A DNA stretch of 6,494 bases from an uncultured Lachnospiraceae bacterium (GCA_934351705.1 CAKRJK010000081.1:1-6494); one strand, 5' to 3'. Counted from the first letter of the stretch, positions 1-6,494 are shown. Numbers and translations are program-made. The notes: generated by a model not told the origin, from the letters alone.

Positions 1-3000
1 GCCCTGTATTGAGTCCGTCCAAAACAGAAAATCCTATCGGATCATATAAATCCGGATGATTTTTTACATAGCCCGCAAACGCATCATACGCATTCGTAGA
101 AGCGGCAATTCCATTGTTTCGTACTGACTGTATTGTATTTCCTGCCGCATCTCCCACAAAATCAATCTGGTTACCATCACCGTCAATGTAAGTGAATCCA
201 CCTGTCACTCCACTAACACCGCCGCCACTTGTAAGGCGTGCCATCAGCGCATGAACCTCTGTGGTATCTGTATTATCCTTATATGCCGTAAAACTTCCGT
301 TATCCTCACAGACCGTAAATCCATCTGCACGGAGTTCCTCTGCTGTACGGGTATTCTTAGTCATTGTAATTCCAAGCTCTCCATACACTTCTTCCCACGA
401 CTGATACTCGGTAATATTCTTTTTCAATCCCAATGCCTCGGTAAGGTTCTTCGCCGATTCATCGATTGCTTTTTCCATGTTGTAGACAACGGTCTGTCCC
501 TCAGTGTCCAATTTTGCAAACCAATCCGGCATTGTCTCGGATAAGCGGTACTTGGCACCGAAAAGATACTCGGAAGCATTCTCTACCGGCGTGATAACAC
601 CGTCCAACTTGCTGGTTGTCTGCGTCCTCGCCTGTTCCACTTCTTGTTTACGTGCCTCGGTAACTGCCTTTGCCTTCGCTTCAATCTTCGCCACTGTTAA
701 CTTATCATAGATAAAGCTTTCTTCATTTCCCTCCCAGTCAATGGCAAAGCTCTCCGGTAGCTGGGATTCCGATATGACACCGTCTTCATAATAAGGAAGA
801 TATAACTCTCCTGCAAACGTATACTTATATGGATATTTTCCGTTCGGCGTACTTTCTGTCTGCAATAGACTCATCGGAACTTCCTTGACTTCACCATCCA
901 ACGTTCCTACATAGGTAATCACATTCTCCGGTGCCTTCTGTCCCACAAAAGTAGCTACGAATGTCCAATTGTTATTACTCTCATCTAACTTTCCATTTAT
1001 TCCGTAGTAATAATAGGTCGGAACTCCCGTACCATCGGCTCTATACAAGTCTGCACCGTTGAAAGTCTCACCATATTCACTTGTCAGATAGAAATTCCAT
1101 CTATCAAGTTCTACTGCAGATTCTGCCACATAAGTCACCGTTGTAAATACACTCGCCCCTCCTGACTGTGCCGCCAGCACAAATGACTGACCGGAGGTTA
1201 CCAGACCCGGAAGATCATAGGTAAACGTGATGTGACCAACTTTATTTGTCTTTCCGGTAGCTGCCTGCTTGCCATCCACAAATAAGGTAACACTGCTCTC
1301 CGGCTCTGCCATAACCGTTACTACATTTCCCTTCAAAGAATTGACTCTGGTCGATGCCGGGCATATCTGTATATCCGATACGGTAACGCTTGTACTTCCG
1401 ATCGGTGCTGTTGTGGCACCCGACGTAGCTGTTGCAGACACACTGCACTCGCCCTTCTTTCCAAAAGAAAGAATCAGATAGAAGACTCCTTCTTTCTGGA
1501 CATTCGTTATCGTCACAATTTGATTATTTACGGTGTAGTCCGTTCCTTCTTTTAACTGCTGGGTGTCGGTACAAATATATTTTACGGCTGCCTTCTCCGG
1601 CAATACCACAGACACCGCATCTCCCTTGTCACCCGAAAATCCGTAATAGACATACATGGTATTACTTTGTCCCAATACGGTTGTCTTTCCCTGGGAAACA
1701 ACAGAGCATTTATTCTTATCAAGAATCGCTGAAACATCCGTCTTCAAAAGCGGTACCGTAACCGTAATCTCCTCTGTCTTGTCATCGGCAACGGTTGCTT
1801 TCACTTTCGCATAATCCCTTGATTCCACCAAGCCCATCTTGTCTAAGGTATCTATGGAAGATACTGCCGAAAAGCTGCTGTTGGCATTGAATGCTATCAC
1901 GGTATAGGTTCCTGCTTTTAAGCTGTCTGTAATATACAATCCGCTTTTCGGAACAGAGCTCTTGCCCACAAGGTTCCCCTGATCGTCAAAGACCAACACA
2001 TGATTATTGCCTGCAAACTCACTGTCTGCCGTAATCTGTAATTTGCCCCACGGTTTCAGGGAAAGTTTGAAGGTTCCCTCTTCACGTCCTGCTGTCACAG
2101 AACCTCCCGTATATCCGATCTCGTCCGCATTTACCGTCAGAGTCAGTTCTTCTGCCGTCACTGTGTCTGTCAAGATAATATACGGATACTGGAGCTTATA
2201 GTCGGTACCTTCTGTCAGCTTGGTATCTCCTGCCTTTAAGGTGATCTCCAAATTCTGGAAACCGTTTACGCTCACCTTGCCGAAATCTACCTGCATGGTA
2301 TTATTCATCGGTATCTTGTCTTGATCTGAAAAAGTAATATCTCCCAAATCCCAGTCGTCTTTTAAAGACGCCTGCATAAAATATTTATTGTAATATCCGT
2401 CTTTTGACACGGTCACGGAAACCTTTGATTTTTCCGCAACACTTGCTTCAAAGCTGCCGTTCTCTAAAGTTGGTGAAATCTTCTTGTCATTCACAAACAT
2501 CTCCATCTGGGCATCAGACGGAATCTTTCCGGATACGGTATAGGATTTTCCGTCTGTCAACGGTTCAAAGATGTATCTGCTCTGTGAACCGCTTGTCTCA
2601 TCCTTTACCACATCATAGAACTGTTTGAGCATAGAAGGATTTCCCTGTGAATTCGTCTCGTATGCCCGAATGACTGTTGCGATCGGAAGTTGTCCAAAAG
2701 GATTGGCATAATTTACACCGTCAATTGTCACCATATCATGGCTGATAACGCCTTCATATGGCAACAGACTAAAATCACGGTTCATCACTTCCACAGTGAT
2801 TCCTGTATACTCTCCGCTCTCTGCATCCTTTTGTTTCGCACAGTCGGCAAATGCACCGCCTCCGACTTTTTCTACGGTCTCCGGCAGTGTCACCGTCGTT
2901 CCTGCCAGACCGGTACAGTCCGCAAACGCACAGGCACCGATGCTTCTTGTGCCCGGTTGGATTGACAACATTGTCATATTTTTCGCACCGCAAAAAGCAT

Positions 3001-4324
3001 TATAACCAATGCTTTGAATCTTCGTCGGAATATTTACATATGCAAATGTACAATAGCTAAAGGCATTGTCACCGATTGCAGTCACGCTGCTAAGTGCCAT
3101 TGCCTCATTAAACTCTGATACAGGCAATGACGTACAGCGATCGAATCCATTGACCGTTGTAAATTCCGCATTGTTCGGCCAATTAATATCCGTAAGAGAT
3201 TTACAGTCAGCAAATGCGTCATTCCCTATGCTCTTTAAGGTGTCCGGCAGAGTAAGCTCTGTGATTGCCGCTTCGACAAACGCCTGATAACCAATCGTCT
3301 GCACTCCTGCTCCCAGTGTAAGGGAAGACAGATTCTTACAGGATACAAATGCATTCTCTTGGATTGCTGTCACACTGTCCGGCAGTACTGCCGTTGTGAT
3401 TCCTGCCTCTGCAAACGCACCCTCTGTGATTTCTGTCAATGACGTACCGGAAAGGTCCGCACTCTCTAACTTGTAACACTGTGAGAAAGCTCTCGCTCCG
3501 AGTGTGGAAAGTGATTTTGGAAATACGACTTTTGTCAGTGCATTCGCCTCATGAAATGCGTACTCATCAATCGTTGTCAGATTCTTACAGGATGAGAAGT
3601 CTGCCTCTGTAAGTGCTACACAGTCTATAAATGCCTGGGCTCCGATTGAGGTCAGCTTCGTACAAGCAGAAAAGTCCACACTTGTAAGCCCTTCACAATA
3701 AGCAAATGCCTGTTTTCCCAAAGTAGTCAGTCCTGCCGGAAGAACCACTGACGTCAGAGCCTTGTCCATGTAAAATGCATTTTCACTGATTGTCATATCT
3801 TCCACACAGGCTGAAAAATCAATATTTGTCAGACCGCTGCAATCACTAAACGCATAGTCGCCAATGCCTGTCACGGTTGCCGGAAGTGTCACCGAAGTAA
3901 GATTGGTATCTCCCCGAAATGCACTAGGCTCAATTGAAAGCTGCTCTGTGCAGGCTGAAAAATCCACGTTGGTCAGATTGGTACAACCGCCCAGTGCAAA
4001 AATCTTATTTAAATGTGCCGGCAAAACGACCGATGTCAATGCTGTCTTATTTGCAAATCCATCGCTGCCACTTGTTCCCAGTGATGTTACATTCTTTCCG
4101 TCAATCGTATCCGGAATCGTAACTTCTGTAACAGTGTCTTCACAATCGGTAATCGCAATGGTACCGTCCTCCAACACCGTATACGACACAGTACCGCCGG
4201 TTGCCTCAAAGGTACCTGATGTCTCTGTCTCGTCATATGCCAAAGCATTCCCCGGCAAGATTCCTATAATCAGGCACACTGTCAAGATCAGTGCTATGCC
4301 CCTCCTCCTTTTCTTTTCTTTCAT
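1..4324 (-). CDS. Secreted BspA-type leucine-rich repeat surface protein, C-terminus cut off by the window edge
   Basis: I translated the minus strand from ATG 4324 and found one frame open to base 1: 1441 full codons, no stop. The start is set by GGAGG nine bases upstream and by a signal peptide at once: basic MKEKKRRR, hydrophobic core at residues 9-23, likely cleavage after ALA at residue 29. Residues about 60-500 are BspA/LRR_5 repeats of the form L-T-S-V-x-L-P...I-G...A-F-x-x-C. Residues about 505-1060 look like successive beta-sandwich (Ig-like or carboxypeptidase-regulatory-like) segments, for example around 590-650, 758-860 and 983-1058. Residues 1070-1203 are aromatic-rich and unassigned, 1206-1240 are a charged helix, and 1364 onward is Gly/Asp-rich. 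Family knowledge suggests adhesion or host/glycan binding; the ligand is unknown. Anchoring cannot be judged because the C-terminus is missing. It has its own promoter-like box, so it is probably transcribed apart from the ATPase. Confidence 0.9.
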   Translation of the reverse strand, partial: MKEKKRRRGIALILTVCLIIGILPGNALAYDETETSGTFEATGGTVSYTVLEDGTIAITDCEDTVTEVTIPDTIDGKNVTSLGTSGSDGFANKTALTSVVLPAHLNKIFALGGCTNLTNVDFSACTEQLSIEPSAFRGDTNLTSVTLPATVTGIGDYAFSDCSGLTNIDFSACVEDMTISENAFYMDKALTSVVLPAGLTTLGKQAFAYCEGLTSVDFSACTKLTSIGAQAFIDCVALTEADFSSCKNLTTIDEYAFHEANALTKVVFPKSLSTLGARAFSQCYKLESADLSGTSLTEITEGAFAEAGITTAVLPDSVTAIQENAFVSCKNLSSLTLGAGVQTIGYQAFVEAAITELTLPDTLKSIGNDAFADCKSLTDINWPNNAEFTTVNGFDRCTSLPVSEFNEAMALSSVTAIGDNAFSYCTFAYVNIPTKIQSIGYNAFCGAKNMTMLSIQPGTRSIGACAFADCTGLAGTTVTLPETVEKVGGGAFADCAKQKDAESGEYTGITVEVMNRDFSLLPYEGVISHDMVTIDGVNYANPFGQLPIATVIRAYETNSQGNPSMLKQFYDVVKDETSGSQSRYIFEPLTDGKSYTVSGKIPSDAQMEMFVNDKKISPTLENGSFEASVAEKSKVSVTVSKDGYYNKYFMQASLKDDWDLGDITFSDQDKIPMNNTMQVDFGKVSVNGFQNLEITLKAGDTKLTEGTDYKLQYPYIILTDTVTAEELTLTVNADEIGYTGGSVTAGREEGTFKLSLKPWGKLQITADSEFAGNNHVLVFDDQGNLVGKSSVPKSGLYITDSLKAGTYTVIAFNANSSFSAVSSIDTLDKMGLVESRDYAKVKATVADDKTEEITVTVPLLKTDVSAILDKNKCSVVSQGKTTVLGQSNTMYVYYGFSGDKGDAVSVVLPEKAAVKYICTDTQQLKEGTDYTVNNQIVTITNVQKEGVFYLILSFGKKGECSVSATATSGATTAPIGSTSVTVSDIQICPASTRVNSLKGNVVTVMAEPESSVTLFVDGKQAATGKTNKVGHITFTYDLPGLVTSGQSFVLAAQSGGASVFTTVTYVAESAVELDRWNFYLTSEYGETFNGADLYRADGTGVPTYYYYGINGKLDESNNNWTFVATFVGQKAPENVITYVGTLDGEVKEVPMSLLQTESTPNGKYPYKYTFAGELYLPYYEDGVISESQLPESFAIDWEGNEESFIYDKLTVAKIEAKAKAVTEARKQEVEQARTQTTSKLDGVITPVENASEYLFGAKYRLSETMPDWFAKLDTEGQTVVYNMEKAIDESAKNLTEALGLKKNITEYQSWEEVYGELGITMTKNTRTAEELRADGFTVCEDNGSFTAYKDNTDTTEVHALMARLTSGGGVSGVTGGFTYIDGDGNQIDFVGDAAGNTIQSVRNNGIAASTNAYDAFAGYVKNHPDLYDPIGFSVLDGLNTG
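2825..4060 (-). repeat. About 17 BspA-type leucine-rich repeats within the surface protein
   Basis: Residues about 89-500 of the surface protein carry roughly 17 repeats of about 20-25 residues, each marked by A-F (or G-F) followed a few residues later by Cys or Ala. Examples are AFSDCSGL, AFAYCEGL, AFIDCVAL, AFSQCYKL, AFVSCKNL and AFADCKSL. In the N-terminal third, two strand types alternate. One is a V-x-L-P-A strand, as in TSVVLPAGL. The other is a D-F-S-A-C strand, as in NVDFSAC, NIDFSAC and SVDFSAC. Later repeats mostly use L-P-D or I-P. Phrases also recur at DNA level, such as CAGGCTGAAAAATC near 3811 and 3952, and GATTCTTACAGGAT near 3332 and 3570, as expected for a repeat family that grew by duplication. 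Confidence 0.9.
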
Positions 4325-4333
4325 GTATTCATA

Positions 4334-4338
4334 CCTCC
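4334..4338 (-). promoter_or_regulatory. Ribosome binding site of the surface protein gene
   Basis: GGAGG on the minus strand, nine bases before ATG 4324. Another ATG eight bases upstream of the chosen start (ATGAATACATGA) is closed by a stop after three codons, so it is not the start of this protein. It lies close to the Shine-Dalgarno sequence and overlaps the true start codon, but I see no reason to think it is used. Confidence 0.8.
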
Positions 4339-4403
4339 ATTCTTAAGATTCCGTGATGTGGTGGTATACACACCCGTAAATTTAATTTAAAGACTTCTCT
4401 TTA

Positions 4404-4409
4404 ATTATA
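4404..4409 (-). promoter_or_regulatory. Predicted -10 box for the surface protein gene
   Basis: A perfect TATAAT on the minus strand, about 80 bases upstream of the ATG in an AT-rich stretch. No good TTGACA-like hexamer lies 16-18 bases upstream, so this rests on the -10 alone. The leader between this box and the Shine-Dalgarno sequence (about 4339-4400) holds no recognised riboswitch or strong hairpin. The rest of the 4325-4534 gap holds only the ATPase hairpin. Confidence 0.45.
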
Positions 4410-4492
4410 CTAAACCTTTATTGGCAAATCTTAGTTATTTCCAAAAAGGCAATGTCTATTTGTGAAACTTGCATGAAACGGCAATTAACAAA

Positions 4493-4520
4493 TAACGCTC
4501 ACTATATCAAGTGAGCGTTA
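4493..4520 (-). terminator. Perfect 10-bp hairpin just downstream of the ATPase gene, probable terminator
   Basis: TAACGCTCAC (4493-4502) pairs perfectly with GTGAGCGTTA (4511-4520) around an 8-base loop, 14 bases past the ATPase stop codon. Read on the minus strand, the stem is followed by TTTGTTAATTG, which is T-rich but not a clean U-tract, so termination may be incomplete. The right arm, with three more bases, recurs exactly at 6261-6273. An attachment-like or protein-binding palindrome is a weaker alternative. Confidence 0.6.
4508..4520 (+). repeat. 13-base direct repeat CAAGTGAGCGTTA, left copy
   Basis: Identical to 6261-6273 and in the same orientation. The two copies lie in the two intergenic gaps on either side of the ATPase plus its upstream repeat array. 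This copy is also the right arm of the ATPase's downstream hairpin. The identity is seen directly; any role as a module boundary is inference. Confidence 0.5.
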
Positions 4521-4534
4521 AATTACATCTGATA

Positions 4535-5995
4535 TTACATTTTTCCGGTTTGTCCGTCTGCTTCTGCTTTTCCTAACAGATACAAAAATGCGATTGCCGG
4601 TATCCTCAAAATCGGTACTTTGGTTTCATGCTTTGCGATGCCAAAATCATCTAACCGCTTTGTGATCAGGAACGCATTTGTGACTTTTGAATTTTCGTCC
4701 CTGCACAGTTCGACAATGGCATCTGTGGCGGTAATATGAGAGTTGTTGCGGTACTTAACCTCGCAGAGAATCTTCTCACGGGGAAGTTCTATGACCACGT
4801 CTACCTCCTTCTGATTGTCTTTTGCTTTTCTGAAATAGCCGATCTGTGCGGTGCTTCCCTGATAAAATGACATGATATGTTTATACACTGTCGTTTCCAC
4901 CATAGCTCCAAGTTCTTTTTCATCAGACAACACATCGTCAATCATCAAGACCGCATTGCGGATTGCGGCATCCGCTATAAAGATTTTGGGTTTTCCTTTC
5001 AACGATCCCTTACTTCCTACATCCATCGGTTTTGCCAGATAGATCAGATTGGACATTTCCAGTGCTTTGATATAACTCTCAATCGTGCTGACAGAGGTGT
5101 TTTCCAATTCTTTCGCTGCTGTTGTCACGCTGAATATCTCTGTGGAGTTCATGCAAAGATACAAGAATAGTTTTTCCATTAAAAGCGGACTTCGGATATT
5201 AAAAAGCGATAATACATCACGCTTAATCACTTTATCCACCACATCTTCACGCAACATCCTCTGGGCATAAAAATCATCATCGGACAATACCAGCTCCGGA
5301 AAACCGCCAATCATGAGATAGCGGTTAAAGTGTCCTTCCAGTGGGGCAAATTGATCCATCAGATCTCCAAGCGTAGCATTGCTCATTTGTACGAACTGTG
5401 TCAGCTTCAGATTCTCGGGCAATATCGGTTCTTCAATCTGAAGCAGACGGCAATACTCATAAAACGACATGGTCGGTATTTTCAAGACACTCCATCTGCC
5501 TGTACCGCTGTCCGTTGTACCTTTTTCCAATATCGGGCTTGCCGATCCTGTTGCCGCCAGACGAATATCCTTTCTGCTGTCGTAGATTACCTTCATCCAT
5601 AATTCCCAATGCTCTGTATATTGGATTTCATCAAGGAAAATGTATTTTGTTCCCTCGATTGGATAAAGTGACTCATAAATGGAAAGCACTGTTTCTACAT
5701 TAACAAGCTTTACGATTGGATTGTCAAAGGATACATACAAAATATTCTTTGGACTTACCCCTTCCTCAATCAGATGGTCTATCATCTGGTACATGATCGT
5801 TGTCTTACCGACACGCCTTGCCCCCGATAGTACCGCAAATCGTCTGATAGTTTTATGTTTTATTATTTTTAGAGCTTCGTAATATGCAAGCCGTTTTTGC
5901 GGTTTGCTCTCGTCTTTGATCTCGGACGGATTACGCCACCACGGATTATACTGTCGTAATACTTTGATGACCTGTTCATCACTTACTATTGCCAT
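4535..5995 (-). CDS. AAA_14/DUF4143-family ATP-binding protein, complete (486 aa)
   Basis: Predicted cytoplasmic ATPase with no signal peptide or membrane segment. Walker A is GARRVGKTT (residues 58-66). Walker B is YIFLDEIQY (118-126, with D122 and E123). A sensor-like ATGSAS follows at 148-153, then GRWSVLKIPTMSFYEY at 166-181, the family's usual G-R...S-F-x-E-Y block. Residues about 249-270 match the typical start of the DUF4143 part. Residues 288-322 look like a winged helix-turn-helix. The C-terminus has E367, then EVDVVI with D399, then CEVK with E412 and K414, which fits a PD-(D/E)XK nuclease-like fold. Family knowledge gives this architecture but no agreed function; DNA binding or cleavage is inference. 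ATG 5995 is chosen because GGAGG lies seven bases upstream. It follows the ppdK terminator and has its own -10 and downstream hairpin, so it is probably monocistronic. No frameshift or missing key residue is seen. Confidence 0.93.
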   Translation of the reverse strand: MAIVSDEQVIKVLRQYNPWWRNPSEIKDESKPQKRLAYYEALKIIKHKTIRRFAVLSGARRVGKTTIMYQMIDHLIEEGVSPKNILYVSFDNPIVKLVNVETVLSIYESLYPIEGTKYIFLDEIQYTEHWELWMKVIYDSRKDIRLAATGSASPILEKGTTDSGTGRWSVLKIPTMSFYEYCRLLQIEEPILPENLKLTQFVQMSNATLGDLMDQFAPLEGHFNRYLMIGGFPELVLSDDDFYAQRMLREDVVDKVIKRDVLSLFNIRSPLLMEKLFLYLCMNSTEIFSVTTAAKELENTSVSTIESYIKALEMSNLIYLAKPMDVGSKGSLKGKPKIFIADAAIRNAVLMIDDVLSDEKELGAMVETTVYKHIMSFYQGSTAQIGYFRKAKDNQKEVDVVIELPREKILCEVKYRNNSHITATDAIVELCRDENSKVTNAFLITKRLDDFGIAKHETKVPILRIPAIAFLYLLGKAEADGQTGKM

Positions 5996-6002
5996 AGAAG
6001 CA

Positions 6003-6007
6003 CCTCC
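6003..6007 (-). promoter_or_regulatory. Ribosome binding site of the ATPase gene
   Basis: GGAGG (within GGAGGTG) on the minus strand, seven bases before ATG 5995. The near-ideal sequence and spacing support this start over any internal Met. Confidence 0.85.
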
Positions 6008-6037
6008 ATACTTTCATTATTCTCATGAAGTTGTGTT

Positions 6038-6043
6038 ATTATA
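6038..6043 (-). promoter_or_regulatory. Predicted -10 box of the ATPase gene
   Basis: A perfect TATAAT on the minus strand, 42 bases before the start codon. The hexamer 17 bases upstream (TAACTC, 6061-6066) is a poor -35, so basal activity may be weak or need an activator. The box lies in AAGTATAATAACA (6046-6034), which matches the repeat core from the array next to it (AAGTATA...ATAACA) apart from a short internal gap, but in the opposite orientation. Confidence 0.5.
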
Positions 6044-6069
6044 CTTGTGTAATGTGTCGGGAGTTATGT

Positions 6070-6267
6070 AAGTATAGTTTAGCAATAGTCTGTTAAAAAT
6101 GCAAGTATATTTTAATAACAGCGTTGTAAAACAAAGAATATATTTTAATAATACTAACGTAAAATTAATAGTATATCTTAATAACAGTCAACAAAAACCG
6201 CAAGTATACTTTAACAACAGTCAGTAAAAAGTGTACGTATACTTTAACAGCAATCCGCAACAAGTGA
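6070..6267 (+). repeat. Array of about six degenerate 33-bp tandem repeats with a palindromic core
   Basis: Units begin near 6070, 6103, 6137, 6169, 6202 and 6235, a period of 32-34 bp. The best-preserved part is AAGTATAcTTTAAcAACAGTC, followed by a more variable A-rich stretch of about 12 bases. AAGTATACTT is its own reverse complement; it is exact at 6202-6211 and degenerate elsewhere (AAGTATATTT at 6103, ACGTATACTT at 6235). The sixth unit decays into the 13-base repeat near 6261. The array fills most of the 350-base gap between ppdK and the ATPase, and no credible gene lies in that gap. The spacing is about three helical turns, so bound proteins could sit on roughly one face. It could be an operator or iteron-like binding array, or a neutral minisatellite. 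The copies are adjacent, without unique spacers, so it is not a CRISPR. Confidence 0.8.
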
Positions 6268-6273
6268 GCGTTA
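6261..6273 (+). repeat. 13-base direct repeat CAAGTGAGCGTTA, right copy
   Basis: Exact match to 4508-4520, at the ppdK-side end of the 33-bp array and about 25 bases short of the ppdK terminator stem. Unlike the left copy, I see no inverted partner nearby, so it forms no hairpin here. Confidence 0.5.
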
Positions 6274-6291
6274 CAGAACAGTTCAGACGAC

Positions 6292-6322
6292 AAAAAAAGA
6301 GAGGAAACTTTCGTTTCCTCTC
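6292..6322 (-). terminator. Strong intrinsic terminator of ppdK
   Basis: On the minus strand GAGAGGAAAC (6322-6313) pairs perfectly with GTTTCCTCTC (6308-6299) around a GAAA loop, followed at once by seven T (6298-6292). This is a textbook Rho-independent terminator starting about 24 bases after the ppdK stop codon. It should insulate the ATPase from ppdK transcription. Confidence 0.93.
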
Positions 6323-6328
6323 AAATGA

Positions 6329-6343
6329 CGGGTGTATCACCCG
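6329..6343 (-). other. Small hairpin between the ppdK stop codon and its terminator
   Basis: CGGGTG and CACCCG form a perfect 6-bp GC-rich stem with a three-base loop, two bases after the stop codon. It has no U-tract of its own. It may stabilise the mRNA 3' end or be incidental. Confidence 0.45.
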
Positions 6344-6345
6344 AA

Positions 6346-6494
6346 TTATTTGTTGTTGATTGCTGCCTGAGCTGCTGCTAATCTTGCGATTGGCACACGG
6401 AATGGTGAGCAGGATACATAATCTAATCCTAACTTGTGGCAGAACTCTACAGAAGATGGATCTCCACCGTGCTCTCCACAGATTCCTAAGTGCA
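6346..6494 (-). CDS. ppdK: Pyruvate, phosphate dikinase, C-terminal end only
   Basis: The last 49 codons, entering from the right edge with two bases of a split codon and ending at TAA (6348-6346). PPDK is a cytoplasmic enzyme that interconverts pyruvate, ATP and phosphate with phosphoenolpyruvate, AMP and pyrophosphate. In anaerobic Clostridia it often serves glycolysis or gluconeogenesis. The visible segment belongs to the C-terminal PEP/pyruvate-binding barrel. [12 protein letters not shown] contains the Cys that acts as general acid/base in the family: it lies 43 residues before the end, as does Cys831 in the 874-residue Clostridium symbiosum enzyme. [18 protein letters not shown] is the usual terminal helix region. 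The related enzyme I of the PTS and PEP synthase share the fold, but this tail fits PPDK best. The gene ends in a strong terminator. Confidence 0.95.
   Translation of the reverse strand, partial: HLGICGEHGGDPSSVEFCHKLGLDYVSCSPFRVPIARLAAAQAAINNK

Noticed and set aside
251..710. Overlapping 97- and 68-codon plus-strand open frames
   Set aside because: Both lie opposite the continuous minus-strand coding frame, have no convincing RBS, and encode low-complexity Cys/Leu/Ser-rich sequence typical of antisense translation.
2775..2993. 72-codon minus-strand open frame
   Set aside because: It is an out-of-frame reading of the surface protein gene, rich in Cys and Arg, with no RBS. The in-frame translation gives good LRR sequence.
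3864..4346. 160-codon plus-strand open frame opposite the surface protein's N-terminus
   Set aside because: It is the antisense shadow of the signal peptide and first LRRs. The minus strand has a start, an RBS, a signal peptide and a recognised repeat family; this frame has none.
4325..4400. Riboswitch or structured leader upstream of the surface protein gene
   Set aside because: I found no recognisable aptamer core and no terminator/anti-terminator pair in this short leader.
4535..5995. Transposase or IS element for the ATPase segment
   Set aside because: The protein has AAA_14/DUF4143 motifs rather than a DDE or serine recombinase core, and no terminal inverted repeats flank it. Only a 13-base direct repeat is seen.
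6070..6267. CRISPR array
   Set aside because: The units are degenerate and abut each other at about 33 bp with no unique spacers of regular length, and no cas gene is visible.
6276..6284. Short palindrome GAACAGTTC between the array and the ppdK terminator
   Set aside because: It has only 4-bp arms, a single copy and no partner site, so it cannot be told from chance.

Overview
The window reads as a piece of a Firmicutes chromosome, most likely class Clostridia and perhaps Lachnospiraceae. This is an inference from the moderate GC content, strong GGAGG ribosome binding sites, a clostridial-type pyruvate phosphate dikinase C-terminus, and a BspA-type leucine-rich repeat surface protein next to a DUF4143-type ATPase. 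No ribosomal or other marker gene is present to fix the taxon. All three genes are on the minus strand, so in transcription order the window runs from right to left.

Right edge (6346-6494): the last 49 codons of ppdK (pyruvate, phosphate dikinase), followed by a small hairpin and a strong intrinsic terminator. Centre (4535-5995): a complete 486-residue AAA_14/DUF4143 ATPase. It has intact Walker motifs, a winged-helix-like segment and a C-terminal PD-(D/E)XK-like signature. It has its own Shine-Dalgarno sequence, a TATAAT box and a downstream hairpin, so it looks like a single-gene transcription unit. Left (1-4324): at least 1441 codons of a giant secreted protein. It has a signal peptide, about 17 BspA-type leucine-rich repeats, a long series of beta-sandwich-like segments, one helical segment, and an unassigned tail that leaves the window with no stop codon.

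The least ordinary element is the 350-base gap between ppdK and the ATPase. It holds about six degenerate tandem copies of an AT-rich unit of about 33 bp. Most copies contain a variant of the 10-base palindrome AAGTATACTT, which is perfect in one copy. The array ends just upstream of the ATPase promoter, and a related core in inverted orientation overlaps the predicted -10 box. A 13-base direct repeat (CAAGTGAGCGTTA) lies on each side of the ATPase plus array, and the left copy is an arm of the ATPase's downstream hairpin. Together these suggest, without proving it, that the ATPase and repeat array form a discrete module, possibly self-regulating or acquired, between a housekeeping gene and a surface-protein gene.

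Nothing in the sequence links the three genes in one pathway. PPDK is central carbon metabolism, the LRR protein acts outside the cell, and the role of the ATPase family is not established.
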